This document shows, piece by piece, positions 9,835 through 19,314 of a stretch of 64,000 nucleotides of DNA. Position 1 is the stretch's first letter, and each line of letters opens with the position of its first letter. Location of the stretch: assembly GCF_050003625.1 (NCBI RefSeq), contig NC_134398.1, positions 111,328,145 through 111,392,144 of the forward strand. Reading direction: 5' to 3'. The notes beneath the pieces were generated by a model. The model ran no database searches. It was not told the DNA's origin and worked only from the letters and a program-made list of their open reading frames with translations. Position numbers and translations under genes: made by a program. Origin of the DNA: Haematobia irritans (taxonomy: Eukaryota > Arthropoda > Insecta > Diptera > Muscidae).

Positions 9835-10515
9835 TACTCGAGCAGAAAGGCAATAGGGAAAAAGTGGGGACTAAAACCAAAAATTGTGCATTGGCTATAT
9901 ACGGCAGTAGTTAGACCTATAATGCTATATGGTGTTATAGTCTGGTGGCCGGCACTTCAGAAACCGACTTGTTTAGATAAAGTTCAGCGTATGGCGAGCT
10001 TATGTATCTCAGGTGCATTCAGCAAGACAGGAACAAACTCCCTTAATGTCATGCTGCATTTATTGCCTTTAGACATTTTGGCCAAACAGTCAGCAGCAAC
10101 AACGGCTGTGCGGTTGCGAGAGCTATCGCTGTGGTCGGAAAAATGTACGGTCACAGTTCGGTCCTCAAAGTAATGCCAGATGTGCCTACCGTAGTGGATT
10201 ACACCCTGGCAAAACCACTTTTCGACAAAAAGTTTGAAACTCTAATTCCCAACAGTGAGGCGTGGTGTACACAGACCCCGGGGAATCAAAGATATATAGA
10301 TTTCTATACTGATGGCTCCAAATTGAATGGACAAGTGGGGTTTGGAGTATATTCTAAAGATCTGGAAATTCGAATAGCGAAAAGATTACCTAATCACTGT
10401 AGTGTTTTCAGGCTGAAATATTGGCAATAAGAGATGTGGTGAATTGGCTGAGAAGTAATTCCAACAAATATTGGCATTAATATATACTCAGACAGTCAAC
10501 CTGCAATAAAATCCT
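9835..10515 (+). pseudogene. LOA-type RT tail and RNase H fragment
   Basis: Continuation of the LOA copy after the SINE. It includes KAIGKKWGLKPKIVHWLYTA, LDKVQRMASLCISGAF and an RNase H start FYTDGSKLNG. A frameshift near 10135-10175 divides it into two frames, and it is cut in the middle of RNase H (YSDSQPAIKS) near 10515, where unrelated AT-rich DNA begins. Confidence 0.8.
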
Positions 10516-12042
10516 TTCATGACCCTCGTAGCGATTTTTAGCATTTTCATTTTCGACATGTGTCTATTGAAATATGGACAAAACGGCTTTATATCTAACC
10601 CTTGCTGCCAGAATAAGGTTTTTCACATAGTTCGAAGCTGAAATCAAACATTAACATTGATTCCTGCCATTATGCACTGAAAAAATCGCATGCCCTGTTT
10701 CAAAGATTTTGTCTTTACTTGAACAATTTTGGTGTTGATTCCGAGCCAAAGAAGCGCCAGAATACAAGTAAGGATACTTTTAAGACACAATTCTCTTTAA
10801 ATTTGGGATATGTGTACTTGCTTCTAGGAAGCAAATTTTAATTTTGCAGCTTTTTTTCTTCATGTGCTTTCAAAGTCCTTTAAAAATGAGTTAACGACCC
10901 TTTATTTTCCAAATTCAGACTCGACTTTCAGTAGAAATTATGTTGGAAAACATGTTCTATTTTTTGCTTTGTAGTCGTTGTATTAACGAATATTATTCGT
11001 TGTATGAATAAAATTTATTCATTGTATGGATGCAGCTCATACGTTGTATGAATGAAAATCATTCATTGTATAAACCCAGTTTTTTCATTGTATGAATGAA
11101 AGGCGAACGTTGTATAAATGAATACAAACGTTATATTAATGAAACCTAACCAATTATTGCATTTGAGTGTAGTCATTGGTAGTGTATTATTTTTTATTAA
11201 GATCTTTGAAATACGATTTATATACACTAGGAAATAATATTTATTGATAAATTAAGTAATTTGATAATCATATATTGTGACTTCCACTTAAGAAAAAATC
11301 CTCTTATTTTTAAGACCAAAAAATGATAATCGTATCACCGTGTCCATTTATCCAATTTTTTGCCAACGAAACATTTTCATTGATATAACGAAACATTTTC
11401 ATTAATACAATGAAAATATTCGTTAATAGTAAAATTACGTTGATTGACAGAATATTCATTATAATATATTAACGAATTTGTTTCATTGACTGACTTTTAA
11501 CGACACATTTCGTTAATATAACGAAACTTTTTCTATTAGTGCAAGGTTCATTACGGTAATTGCTCCGCCTTCTTCATCTGAAAGTTCACTTCCTCGGGGC
11601 ATTTTCACTAAAGATTACAAATTTACACTAAACTTCTTGCGAATATACAAAAAATACAAATTTAACTCACCCTTTATTATTCACAACGAAACTGTAATGA
11701 CGCAAACATGTGCTTATTGCCATGCTTACATGTGTATGTACAAATTACATAGACGCTACAGACGTATTAGAGAGAGTATGGAGAGACGTCCTTTTATATA
11801 CTCGCAAACTCGAATCTAAAATTTCATTTATAAAACGAATGTGATCGTTAATATAACGATATGGATCGTTAAAAAATAAATTTAAAATTGGTATCTTTCG
11901 TCCTATTAATGAAATATCTTCGTTAATAGTACGAATGGGACTTTGAGCATTTCTGTCTCTCTATACTCTCTCTAATACGTCTCTCCATACTCTCCATACT
12001 CTCTCTAAATGTCTGTGGCATCTATGCAATGTGTACATACAC
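10516..12042. repeat. AT-rich interspersed repeat with TCATTCATTGTATGAA-like motifs
   Basis: Palindromic motifs of the type CGTTGTATGAATGAA and TTCATTAATATAACGAA recur at 10980-11130 and 11370-11540. The same element occurs in inverse orientation around 19255-19315, 21225-21342 and 22816-22985; for example CTCCGCCTTCTTCATC near 11568 and TTTGAGTGTAGTCATT near 11162 have inverted counterparts there. This allowed the insertions in that other copy to be delimited. The TIR-like motifs resemble the 228-bp MITE at 29922-30149. No gene is seen. Confidence 0.6.
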
Positions 12043-12050
12043 ATGTATAC

Positions 12051-12782
12051 CAGGGATGGAAAATGCAGTACTATAGTACTTTTTTCAATACTTTTTCACC
12101 CCGGTCAGTACCGTAGTACCCCCGCGAAGGATTTAGTACCTTTTGTGTAGACATTTTTGAGTCGATATCAGATTTATGGTACAATAGCTTTGACAAAATA
12201 TTTTAATATTTTGAGAAAGTCTTTATCAACCTTATTTGCTAATAGCCTTTTACAAATATGGCAAAACAGACATGTTCATGTGGGAAGAAAATCTCGATTT
12301 TGTAAAAGACATAGTCAAAAACAGGATTTTATTGAACTTCAAGAATGTTTTAGTCGAAAAAAGAATGCGATTCTATATTATCGATATTTTATTTCGGTAG
12401 AAAATGTTGTCAAAATTTTATTTCTATATAGAATTTTTGCAAAATTTTATTTTTATAGAAAATGTTGTCAAAATTTTATTTCAATTGAAAATTTTGTAAA
12501 AATTTTATTTCTACAGGAAATTTTTGCAAAATTTTATTTCTATAGAAAAAATTTTGCAAATTTTTTTTCTGTAGAAGTTTTTTGCAAAGTTTTATTTCTA
12601 TAGAAAATGTTTGCAAAATTTTATTTATATAGAAAATTTTGTCAAAATTTTATTTTATTTAAAATTCAGTCTCTTGACAATAATCTTCCAGTGAAATTTT
12701 TGTTGAAATTTAGTAAAAAGTACCTTTCCGCTCAAAAAATACCTTTTTTGTACTTTCTTAAAAATTGTATTTTCCATCCCTG
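12051..12782. mobile_element. hAT-type MITE, 732 bp, with 8-bp target duplication
   Basis: The ends CAGGGATGGAAAAT and ATTTTCCATCCCTG are inverted repeats. They are flanked by ATGTATAC on both sides (12043-12050 and 12783-12790), an 8-bp target duplication characteristic of hAT elements. The interior (about 12360-12660) is an imperfect tandem array of roughly 30-bp units built on AAATTTTATTTCTATAGAAA. No transposase is encoded; the 148-aa ORF is the translation of the array. Confidence 0.85.
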
Positions 12783-12889
12783 ATGTATACATGACAATAA
12801 GCACATGTTTCCGTGTGCATCTTGAAACGGTTCAACAGGTTCAACTTAAAAATTGTCTGATGGGCAAACCTTCATTTGGTCGTTTATAT

Positions 12890-13480
12890 TGTTACGTTTT
12901 TATATTGAGGCGTGTTTAATAACCCGATAATTAAAACACAGTCCTTTTCAAATAACGACAATCTACAATTTATTAGTTCAACTGATGGCTTCACTTATTT
13001 GCTCTACGATGTGTACTGTATAAACTTTAGCTTACGACTGACTTGACTGCTCCCTCCGCCAGGGGCTTATATACCGTGATTTGACGATTTCGAAAATTCT
13101 GGATAGTCTGGCCTACAACCATCTAGAACTATCTTGTTACAATTTATCTAACACCATATATTCAACTGGTTATCTTCATTGCCTAGAGCCATCTGGAATA
13201 TTCTATCGGCGTTATTTTTGATATGGCACACATACTTTTAGGCTTTTGCTAATAATCTAGTGCATTCTACTAGATTAGGTAGATGTCGTGCAGTCATAAA
13301 ACAAAAGGCATTACTTTTACAATGAACGATTGGAAACACAAAAGATGTTTAAGAAAGTACTAGAAAATAAAGAAATGACTCTAACAAGTTATGACGTAAT
13401 TTTATCGTTACAATTTGAAATTTAAATTAACGTAAACTAATTTAAATAAACTTAAATCTAGAAATATCACATTCGTAGCA
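12890..13480 (-). repeat. 3' LTR of gypsy copy 1
   Basis: Matches 18576-19166 over 591 bp with no difference noted by eye. Preceded by ATAT at 12886-12889. On the - strand it directly follows a polypurine tract (13481-13492). Confidence 0.95.
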
Positions 13481-13491
13481 CTGCCTCCCGC

Positions 13492-16400
13492 TTAAGCCTG
13501 TTCGTCCCGAATAGGCACAGAACCCGTTCCGTATGGAGCCAAACGTTCCAGGTGAACGACTTTCATCTTTGACCTTGGGCTGTCGTCTTTTTGAATGCGG
13601 TATACAACATCATTGATCTTCTTGATGACTTTATATGGGCCTTCCCACTGTGTTTGTAGTTTAGGACATAATCCTTTCTTTCGTTGCGGGTTGAATAGCA
13701 GAACCAGTTGTCCTTCACTAAAGCCCTCAGTGTTTGCTGCACGATCATATCTCGCCTTCATTCTGTTGCTAACCATTTTTATTTTGTTTCGCACTGATTC
13801 GTGAACTTTACCAAATGTGTTTGGTATGTCGTTACTGGTTTCTTCCATGGCGAGCTCATTGGGTGTAGCGCCAAATATCAAATCTCCGGGCAACTTCAAT
13901 TCCGTTCCGAATAGGACCTTGGCCGGTGTTCGTGACGTAGAATCATGTATGGCTGATCTATACGACAGCAAAAACTTTGGTATATGATCGTCCCAGTCTC
14001 GTTGGCCGTTATCCACCACCTTTCGAAGATGTTCTTCCAGAGTGCGATTAAACCTTTCTACCATGCCATCAGACTGCGGATGCAATGGCGTAGTCCTTGT
14101 TTTCTTGATACCAAGGGAGTCACACATCTCTTTGAATATGGCCGATTCAAAATTTCTTCCTTGGTCTGAGTGTATCTCGGTCGGCACACCGTAGCGACAT
14201 ATCCAGTTCTTGTCGACTACATCTACAATCGTCTTCGCCTCTTGGTTAGGAATGGCATAAACTTCTGGCCACTTGCTGAAGTAGTCCATGACCACAAGGA
14301 CATATCGATTTCCAGAATCACTTACTGGGAAAGGCCCTGCAACGTCCATTGCTATTCTTTCAAAAGGCGCTCCTGGCCTATACTCTTGCATAAGACCTCT
14401 TCTTTTTCGTCTTGGCCCTTTCGCCTTTATGCACTTCTCACAATTTGCCACCCATTCAGCAATTGATTTCTGGCATCCAACCCAGTAGAATCGTTGCTTC
14501 ACTTTCTCGGCTGTTTTGGTTATTCCTAAGTGACCTCCACTAGGTCCATTGTGGAATTCCGTCAAAACATCCTTTACCTTGGAATCTGGCACGATTATCA
14601 AGTTGCGGCTATTCTTGCCATCTTCACTTTCCCACTTACGTTGTAGGGTTCCGTTGACCAGACATAGACTGTCCCATTGAGCCCAGTATGATTTCATAAG
14701 TGGGCTTTCGGCTGCGATGTCTTTCTTACTGGGTTTTTTATCTTCTTCTTTCGCCGAAATAATTTTGCTCAAAATTAGATCTTTACGCTGTTCTGCTGGC
14801 CAGTCCACTCCTGATTCGACGTGCAACAGCCTGATATCCACGATTTCTTCCTTATGTTCAGCTTTCGAGCAGTGTTTGCACTCGACATTACAAGGTCGAC
14901 GTGACAAGGCGTCCGCGTTGCCGTGTTTGCCACCTTTTCTATGTTCGATGGTGAAATCATAGCTTTGGAGTCTTTCTATCCAACGTGCCAGCTGAGCTTC
15001 CGGATTCTTGAATTGAAGCAACCATCGTAGAGCTGAATGGTCAGTTCTTAGCAAGAAATTCTGTCCATACAAGTATTTGTGGTAATGCTTCACGCTTTCT
15101 ATGACAGCAAGCAGCTCTCTTCTTGTTACGCAATAGTTCTTCTCGGGCTTGGATAACGTTCGGCTAAAATATCCGATGACCTTTTCTTTACCTTCAATCT
15201 GTTGAGATAGTACACCACCAATTCCGTACGCACTAGCATCTGTATCCAAAACAAATTTTTCGCCAGGAATTGGATACGCCAGAACAGGAGTTGAACATAA
15301 AAGTTCTTTTAGATGATGAAATGACTGTTCCTGTTCTTCACTCCACTGGAACTTCGTACCTTTTTGCGTTAATTTATGGAGGCTTGCGGCGATGCTGGCG
15401 AAGTTTGGTACGAAACGCCTGTAGTATGTGCATAAACCAAGGAAGCTGCGCAACTCGTGGAGATTCCGTGGACGTGGCCAATCTTTTACTGCTTGAATTT
15501 TGTCTTCATCGGTGGATATGCCCTCTGCTGTAACATGATGACCCAGGTACTTAACTTCTCGCTGGAAAAGCGAGCACTTCTTGGCGTTAAGTCGTAAGCC
15601 AGCGGCTGACAATTGCTGGATAACGTCTTTCAAGTTCTTAAGGTGCTCGTCAAATGTTTTGCCCATCACTATGATATCGTCGAGGTATATCAAGCAGGAC
15701 TTCCAATGCAACCCCTTTAGCACCCGCTCCATCAATCGCTCGAACGTAGCCGGAGCATTGCAGAGCCCGAATGGCATTACATTGAATTGCCAAAGACCGC
15801 CATTAACGCCAAAAGCTGTCTTTTCTTTGTCTTTCTCGGCGATCTCTACTTGCCAATATCCACTCTGCAAATCAAGCGTGGAAAACCATGTTGTTCCGGC
15901 TAGTGTGTCCAACGTGTCATCAATGCGTGGAAGCGGATAACTGTCCTTTTTGGTAACATCATTCAATTTTCTGTAGTCCACGCAAAATCGGGTACTTCCA
16001 TCTTTCTTTTTGACCAGCACAACTGGCGAGCACCAAGGACTTGATGATGGTTCAATCACACCACTTTCCGCCATTTCCTTAACGAGCTTTCGAACCTCAT
16101 CTCGTTTTGCTAGAGGGACACTTCGTGGTGCCTGTTTTATGGGTCTTTCTTCTGTGGTATTTATTTCATGCTTCACCACAGATGTTCTCCCTTGATTTTT
16201 CTTCTCAATGGCAAAGGCGGAGGCATTTTTCCATAACAATTTCTTGGCTTTATTTTTCTCGGACGGTGATAAATGACGTGTCCAAGTTTCGACATAACCT
16301 TCCAGATGTTTCATCACTTCATTATGCTTCTTTGGAGATTTGCTTTCCAAGTTGACTATTGCTTCGGCAGGAGTACATTTGCCAATGTCCGAAAATTTTC

Positions 16401-17088
16401 CAATTTGCTCTTGATGGTCAGATAAATTCAAAACTCGAACTGGTATAAGCCCCTCTTCATTTGTTGTTACCAGGGCATTTGCTATCAAGATGTTATTGTT
16501 TTTATTTTCTGCTGGTTCAACAACCCACAATTTGCCGACTTCACAATCTCCATTCATAGAAACCCATATAATTGTTTCGGCATTTGGTGGTATTGACTCT
16601 GGCTGGCTCATTGTCAAATATCTGACAGGCGTATTCTCACTGTAGCCCACGTTTACCGGTATTTCGATATCGCACCAGGTCATTACACGACGCTTCAAAT
16701 CCAAGTTGAGACCAAAAGCAATCATAAAATCCGCTCCAATTATAACTTCGTCCACTATATCGGCCACAATGAATTCATAATTAACGGATTTGTTTGCAAT
16801 GGTTAACTTTACAGGAACCTTTCCATATACAGTTGCGGGTTCACCTGTAGCCGTGCGTAGTTTGACTCCAATTAGTGGTGTAACTTTTCCTCTTACTAAA
16901 TCGGATCTAATAATAGATTTCGATGCACCAGTATCCAACGTCAAAGTTCGCTTGTATCCATTAATACCACCCGCAATAGTCAAATTGTTATTTTTCTGTT
17001 GAACTATTGCTATAGAGATTGTGGGGCCATCACATGTGGGAGCCAGCTCTTGCCCCGCTGAACTAGCTCGATTTAGTTTAAATGTGAA
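13492..17088 (-). CDS. pol: gypsy pol polyprotein (protease, RT, RNase H, integrase)
   Basis: The pol frame is open from about 17088 and overlaps the end of gag in the -1 frame. It has no convincing own ATG, so translation by frameshifting is likely. Counting from the TTG at 16983: aspartic protease with DTGAS at residues 17-21; RT about 290-480 with YLDDII at 433-438; RNase H from LDTDASAYGIGG (about 579); integrase HHCC zinc finger about 800-850 (HLGITKT, CEKC); integrase core with MDVAGPFP, SDQGRNFES and the Glu in VERFNRTLEE; and a C-terminal SH3-like tail. No stop or frameshift was found across the 1163 residues. Confidence 0.93.
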   Translation of the reverse strand, partial: FTFKLNRASSAGQELAPTCDGPTISIAIVQQKNNNLTIAGGINGYKRTLTLDTGASKSIIRSDLVRGKVTPLIGVKLRTATGEPATVYGKVPVKLTIANKSVNYEFIVADIVDEVIIGADFMIAFGLNLDLKRRVMTWCDIEIPVNVGYSENTPVRYLTMSQPESIPPNAETIIWVSMNGDCEVGKLWVVEPAENKNNNILIANALVTTNEEGLIPVRVLNLSDHQEQIGKFSDIGKCTPAEAIVNLESKSPKKHNEVMKHLEGYVETWTRHLSPSEKNKAKKLLWKNASAFAIEKKNQGRTSVVKHEINTTEERPIKQAPRSVPLAKRDEVRKLVKEMAESGVIEPSSSPWCSPVVLVKKKDGSTRFCVDYRKLNDVTKKDSYPLPRIDDTLDTLAGTTWFSTLDLQSGYWQVEIAEKDKEKTAFGVNGGLWQFNVMPFGLCNAPATFERLMERVLKGLHWKSCLIYLDDIIVMGKTFDEHLKNLKDVIQQLSAAGLRLNAKKCSLFQREVKYLGHHVTAEGISTDEDKIQAVKDWPRPRNLHELRSFLGLCTYYRRFVPNFASIAASLHKLTQKGTKFQWSEEQEQSFHHLKELLCSTPVLAYPIPGEKFVLDTDASAYGIGGVLSQQIEGKEKVIGYFSRTLSKPEKNYCVTRRELLAVIESVKHYHKYLYGQNFLLRTDHSALRWLLQFKNPEAQLARWIERLQSYDFTIEHRKGGKHGNADALSRRPCNVECKHCSKAEHKEEIVDIRLLHVESGVDWPAEQRKDLILSKIISAKEEDKKPSKKDIAAESPLMKSYWAQWDSLCLVNGTLQRKWESEDGKNSRNLIIVPDSKVKDVLTEFHNGPSGGHLGITKTAEKVKQRFYWVGCQKSIAEWVANCEKCIKAKGPRRKRRGLMQEYRPGAPFERIAMDVAGPFPVSDSGNRYVLVVMDYFSKWPEVYAIPNQEAKTIVDVVDKNWICRYGVPTEIHSDQGRNFESAIFKEMCDSLGIKKTRTTPLHPQSDGMVERFNRTLEEHLRKVVDNGQRDWDDHIPKFLLSYRSAIHDSTSRTPAKVLFGTELKLPGDLIFGATPNELAMEETSNDIPNTFGKVHESVRNKIKMVSNRMKARYDRAANTEGFSEGQLVLLFNPQRKKGLCPKLQTQWEGPYKVIKKINDVVYRIQKDDSPRSKMKVVHLERLAPYGTGSVPIRDEQA
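17023..17082 (-). promoter_or_regulatory. Programmed -1 ribosomal frameshift signal between gag and pol
   Basis: On the - strand the heptamer TTTAAAC (17082-17076) sits in gag frame as T TTA AAC, right before the gag stop TAA (17075-17073). Shifting back one base reads TTT AAA into pol. After a 6-nt spacer, GAGC (17069-17066) and CAGC (17060-17057) can pair with GCTG (17047-17044) and GCTC (17043-17040). The loop GGGGC (17056-17052) can pair with GCCCC (17027-17023), giving an H-type pseudoknot. The same bases occur in copy 2. The sequence is directly visible; function is inferred from the classical slippery-site rule. Confidence 0.75.
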
Positions 17089-18533
17089 TCACTGGACTGT
17101 GGGTTCACCCACATATGGCTATTGTTTGGCGGTGAAGGCGATTTCGATCTTGATCGCTTACGACGTGCTTTACATTCACGAGCAACATGTCCAGGCTTAT
17201 CACAGTTATAGCACTTTATTCTGGATTTAGTTGTCTCCTGCTTCATTTCTTGCATTGCCTGCTTAACTGCTTCTTTCACTGAGTCAATCACGGAATTTGA
17301 TTCATCTTGCTCGGTCTCCACTCTGCGTACCTTGTGAATTTGAGGTCGTGCCAACAATCTCGCAGTTTCTTGTGCAAGTGCAAATGTTACTGTTTCTGCG
17401 AATGTAGCCTTTTGTGACGCATATGTCGCGCATTTTATATCAGGGTCTCTAATTCCATTCACAAAGGTCTCGATCTTGATGCGGTCCACAAGTGGATGAC
17501 TTTCTCCTGGATATGTCAAAAGCACCAACCGCTCAACCTCTGTTGCAAAGTCTTGTAGAGTCTCATTTGACTTCTGGACTCTTCCTCTTAATTCCATTCT
17601 GAAGATGTCTTGCTTATGTTCTCCGCCGTACTTACGTTGAAGTGCCGCTATTACGTCATTATAATTATTTCTAGAGGCAGCGGGAATGCTTTGTATCACA
17701 TCAGCGGCGTTGCCCTTTAATGCCAATAGAAGTTCAATTGCTTTGTCATTGTCGTTCCATAAATTTCTAGAAGCAACCATTTCAAATTGGAATTTGAATA
17801 CATCAAATGAAGTTGAGCCATCGAAAACAGGAGGTTTGGTTTTCGAGCCCTCGATAACGCGCACTGGTCCACCTTTAATTTCCAGCTCTGACATTTTTCT
17901 TTCAATGTGTAGAAACTTCTCATCATGAACCATAATTTTCTCATCCACAGAAATAATCTTCTTATCCAGCTCCCCAATTTGGCTTTCGATATGGTCCACA
18001 CGTTTTTCCATGCCTTCAGCAATTTGTTGAAGATTCTCATTTAGAATTCTAGAATTTTCGTCCATCTTTTTTGAATTTTCGTCGAATTTTTCTTCCAATT
18101 TTCTAGAATTCTCTTGCAGTTTTAGAGAATTTTCTTCCATCATTTTTCTAGAATTCTCTTGCATTTTTAGAGAATTTTCTTCCATCATTTTTCTAGAATT
18201 CTCTTGCATTTTTAGAGAATTTTCTTCCATCATTTTTCTAGAATTCTCTTGCATTTTTAGAGAATTTTCTTCCATCATTTTGCTCAAAATATTGACCATC
18301 GATGTGTAATCAACAACATTAGAAGCTACAGATGGAGTTTCCAAGGCGCTGGCCACTACTGATTCGTCAAGATCATCCTTATAATCGAACTCATGTGTTT
18401 CGATATCAATACTGCGCCGCTCGAACTCTTCCAGTAGTCGCTTTTGTAATTGGGCCTTGTTTCCTGTAGTCGGCTGCTCCATTTTGCTCAATTCCTTCTT
18501 CAAGTCTTCCACTCGAAGCTGATTAAACTTCAT
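17073..18533 (-). CDS. gag: gypsy Gag with N-terminal SAP motif
   Basis: A 486-aa Gag from the ATG at 18533. That ATG is chosen because upstream sequence runs into the primer site and LTR, and the same start begins copy 2. Residues 1-36 look like a SAP DNA/RNA-binding motif (LRVEDLKKELSKM, then KAQLQKRLLEEF). Residues about 83-147 are four 15-residue coiled-coil repeats (MMEENSLKMQENSRK type), followed by further heptad-rich sequence. A retrotransposon Gag domain follows, with VFKFQFE and FVNGIRDPDIK. A CCHC knuckle CYNCDKPGHVARECK lies at about 441-455, then a basic Arg/Ser tail. The protein would assemble the particle and package RNA. Confidence 0.92.
   Translation of the reverse strand: MKFNQLRVEDLKKELSKMEQPTTGNKAQLQKRLLEEFERRSIDIETHEFDYKDDLDESVVASALETPSVASNVVDYTSMVNILSKMMEENSLKMQENSRKMMEENSLKMQENSRKMMEENSLKMQENSRKMMEENSLKLQENSRKLEEKFDENSKKMDENSRILNENLQQIAEGMEKRVDHIESQIGELDKKIISVDEKIMVHDEKFLHIERKMSELEIKGGPVRVIEGSKTKPPVFDGSTSFDVFKFQFEMVASRNLWNDNDKAIELLLALKGNAADVIQSIPAASRNNYNDVIAALQRKYGGEHKQDIFRMELRGRVQKSNETLQDFATEVERLVLLTYPGESHPLVDRIKIETFVNGIRDPDIKCATYASQKATFAETVTFALAQETARLLARPQIHKVRRVETEQDESNSVIDSVKEAVKQAMQEMKQETTKSRIKCYNCDKPGHVARECKARRKRSRSKSPSPPNNSHMWVNPQSSDSHLN
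18100..18287 (-). repeat. 45-bp tandem repeats inside gypsy gag (copy 1)
   Basis: Four units of about 45 bp built on TTTAGAGAATTTTCTTCC and TTTTTCTAGAATTCTCTTGC encode the 15-residue coiled-coil repeats. The last unit (first on + coordinates) has diverged (KLQENSRKLEE). The homologous array in copy 2 has the same number of units. Confidence 0.9.
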
Positions 18534-18550
18534 TGTAGATTTTTTTTTTT

Positions 18551-18575
18551 CCGTTATTTCACTTCCGACACCAAT
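18551..18575 (-). promoter_or_regulatory. Primer binding site of gypsy copy 1
   Basis: Directly inside the 5' LTR the - strand reads ATTGGTGTCGGAAGTGAAATAA. TGGTGTC plus the following purine-rich stretch resembles the complement of a tRNA-Leu 3' end. In copy 2 the site reads TGGTGTCAGAAGTGGGAT, so two or three bases differ between copies. Confidence 0.6.
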
Positions 18576-19166
18576 TGTTACGTTTTTATATTGAGGCGTG
18601 TTTAATAACCCGATAATTAAAACACAGTCCTTTTCAAATAACGACAATCTACAATTTATTAGTTCAACTGATGGCTTCACTTATTTGCTCTACGATGTGT
18701 ACTGTATAAACTTTAGCTTACGACTGACTTGACTGCTCCCTCCGCCAGGGGCTTATATACCGTGATTTGACGATTTCGAAAATTCTGGATAGTCTGGCCT
18801 ACAACCATCTAGAACTATCTTGTTACAATTTATCTAACACCATATATTCAACTGGTTATCTTCATTGCCTAGAGCCATCTGGAATATTCTATCGGCGTTA
18901 TTTTTGATATGGCACACATACTTTTAGGCTTTTGCTAATAATCTAGTGCATTCTACTAGATTAGGTAGATGTCGTGCAGTCATAAAACAAAAGGCATTAC
19001 TTTTACAATGAACGATTGGAAACACAAAAGATGTTTAAGAAAGTACTAGAAAATAAAGAAATGACTCTAACAAGTTATGACGTAATTTTATCGTTACAAT
19101 TTGAAATTTAAATTAACGTAAACTAATTTAAATAAACTTAAATCTAGAAATATCACATTCGTAGCA
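18576..19166 (-). repeat. 5' LTR of gypsy copy 1
   Basis: 591 bp, matching 12890-13480. It contains the promoter region of the element; TTATATACCG and AATAAA-like motifs are present. Followed by ATAT at 19167-19170, completing the target duplication. Confidence 0.95.
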
Positions 19167-19314
19167 ATATTATACAACATTATACAACGGTTTTCTCGCT
19201 GAAGAGTACACAAGCTCATTGGAGCTTCTTTGTGAATTATAAACATAGATCGTGGGTGAGTTAATTTTTTTATATTCGCAAGAAATTTGGTGTAAATTTT
19301 GGGAAGTGAACTTT

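Larger units (their letters stand above)
12890..19166 (-). mobile_element. Ty3/gypsy LTR retrotransposon, complete (copy 1)
   Basis: Two 591-bp LTRs (12890-13480 and 18576-19166) begin TGTTACG and end GTAGCA in this orientation and look identical by eye. ATAT flanks both sides (12886-12889 and 19167-19170), a 4-bp target duplication. On the - strand the order is 5' LTR, primer site, gag, pol, purine tract (GCGGGAGGCAG next to 13481), 3' LTR. There is no env. Both ORFs are open, so this is a young, potentially competent insertion. PR-RT-RNase H-IN order is that of Ty3/gypsy. The primer site TGGTGTCGGAAGTG resembles a tRNA-Leu site, as in mdg3-type elements (from memory). Confidence 0.95.

Noticed and set aside
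12157..12603. 148-aa ORF rich in Phe, Tyr and Lys
   Set aside because: It is the tandem AAATTTTATTTCTATAG array inside a hAT MITE with an 8-bp target duplication.
18100..18287. CRISPR-like direct repeats
   Set aside because: Contiguous 45-bp coding repeats without unique spacers inside gypsy gag, in a eukaryotic genome.
17073..18680. 535-aa version of gypsy gag starting at 18680
   Set aside because: The first 49 codons lie in the LTR and primer site. The ATG at 18533 follows them and is shared by copy 2.
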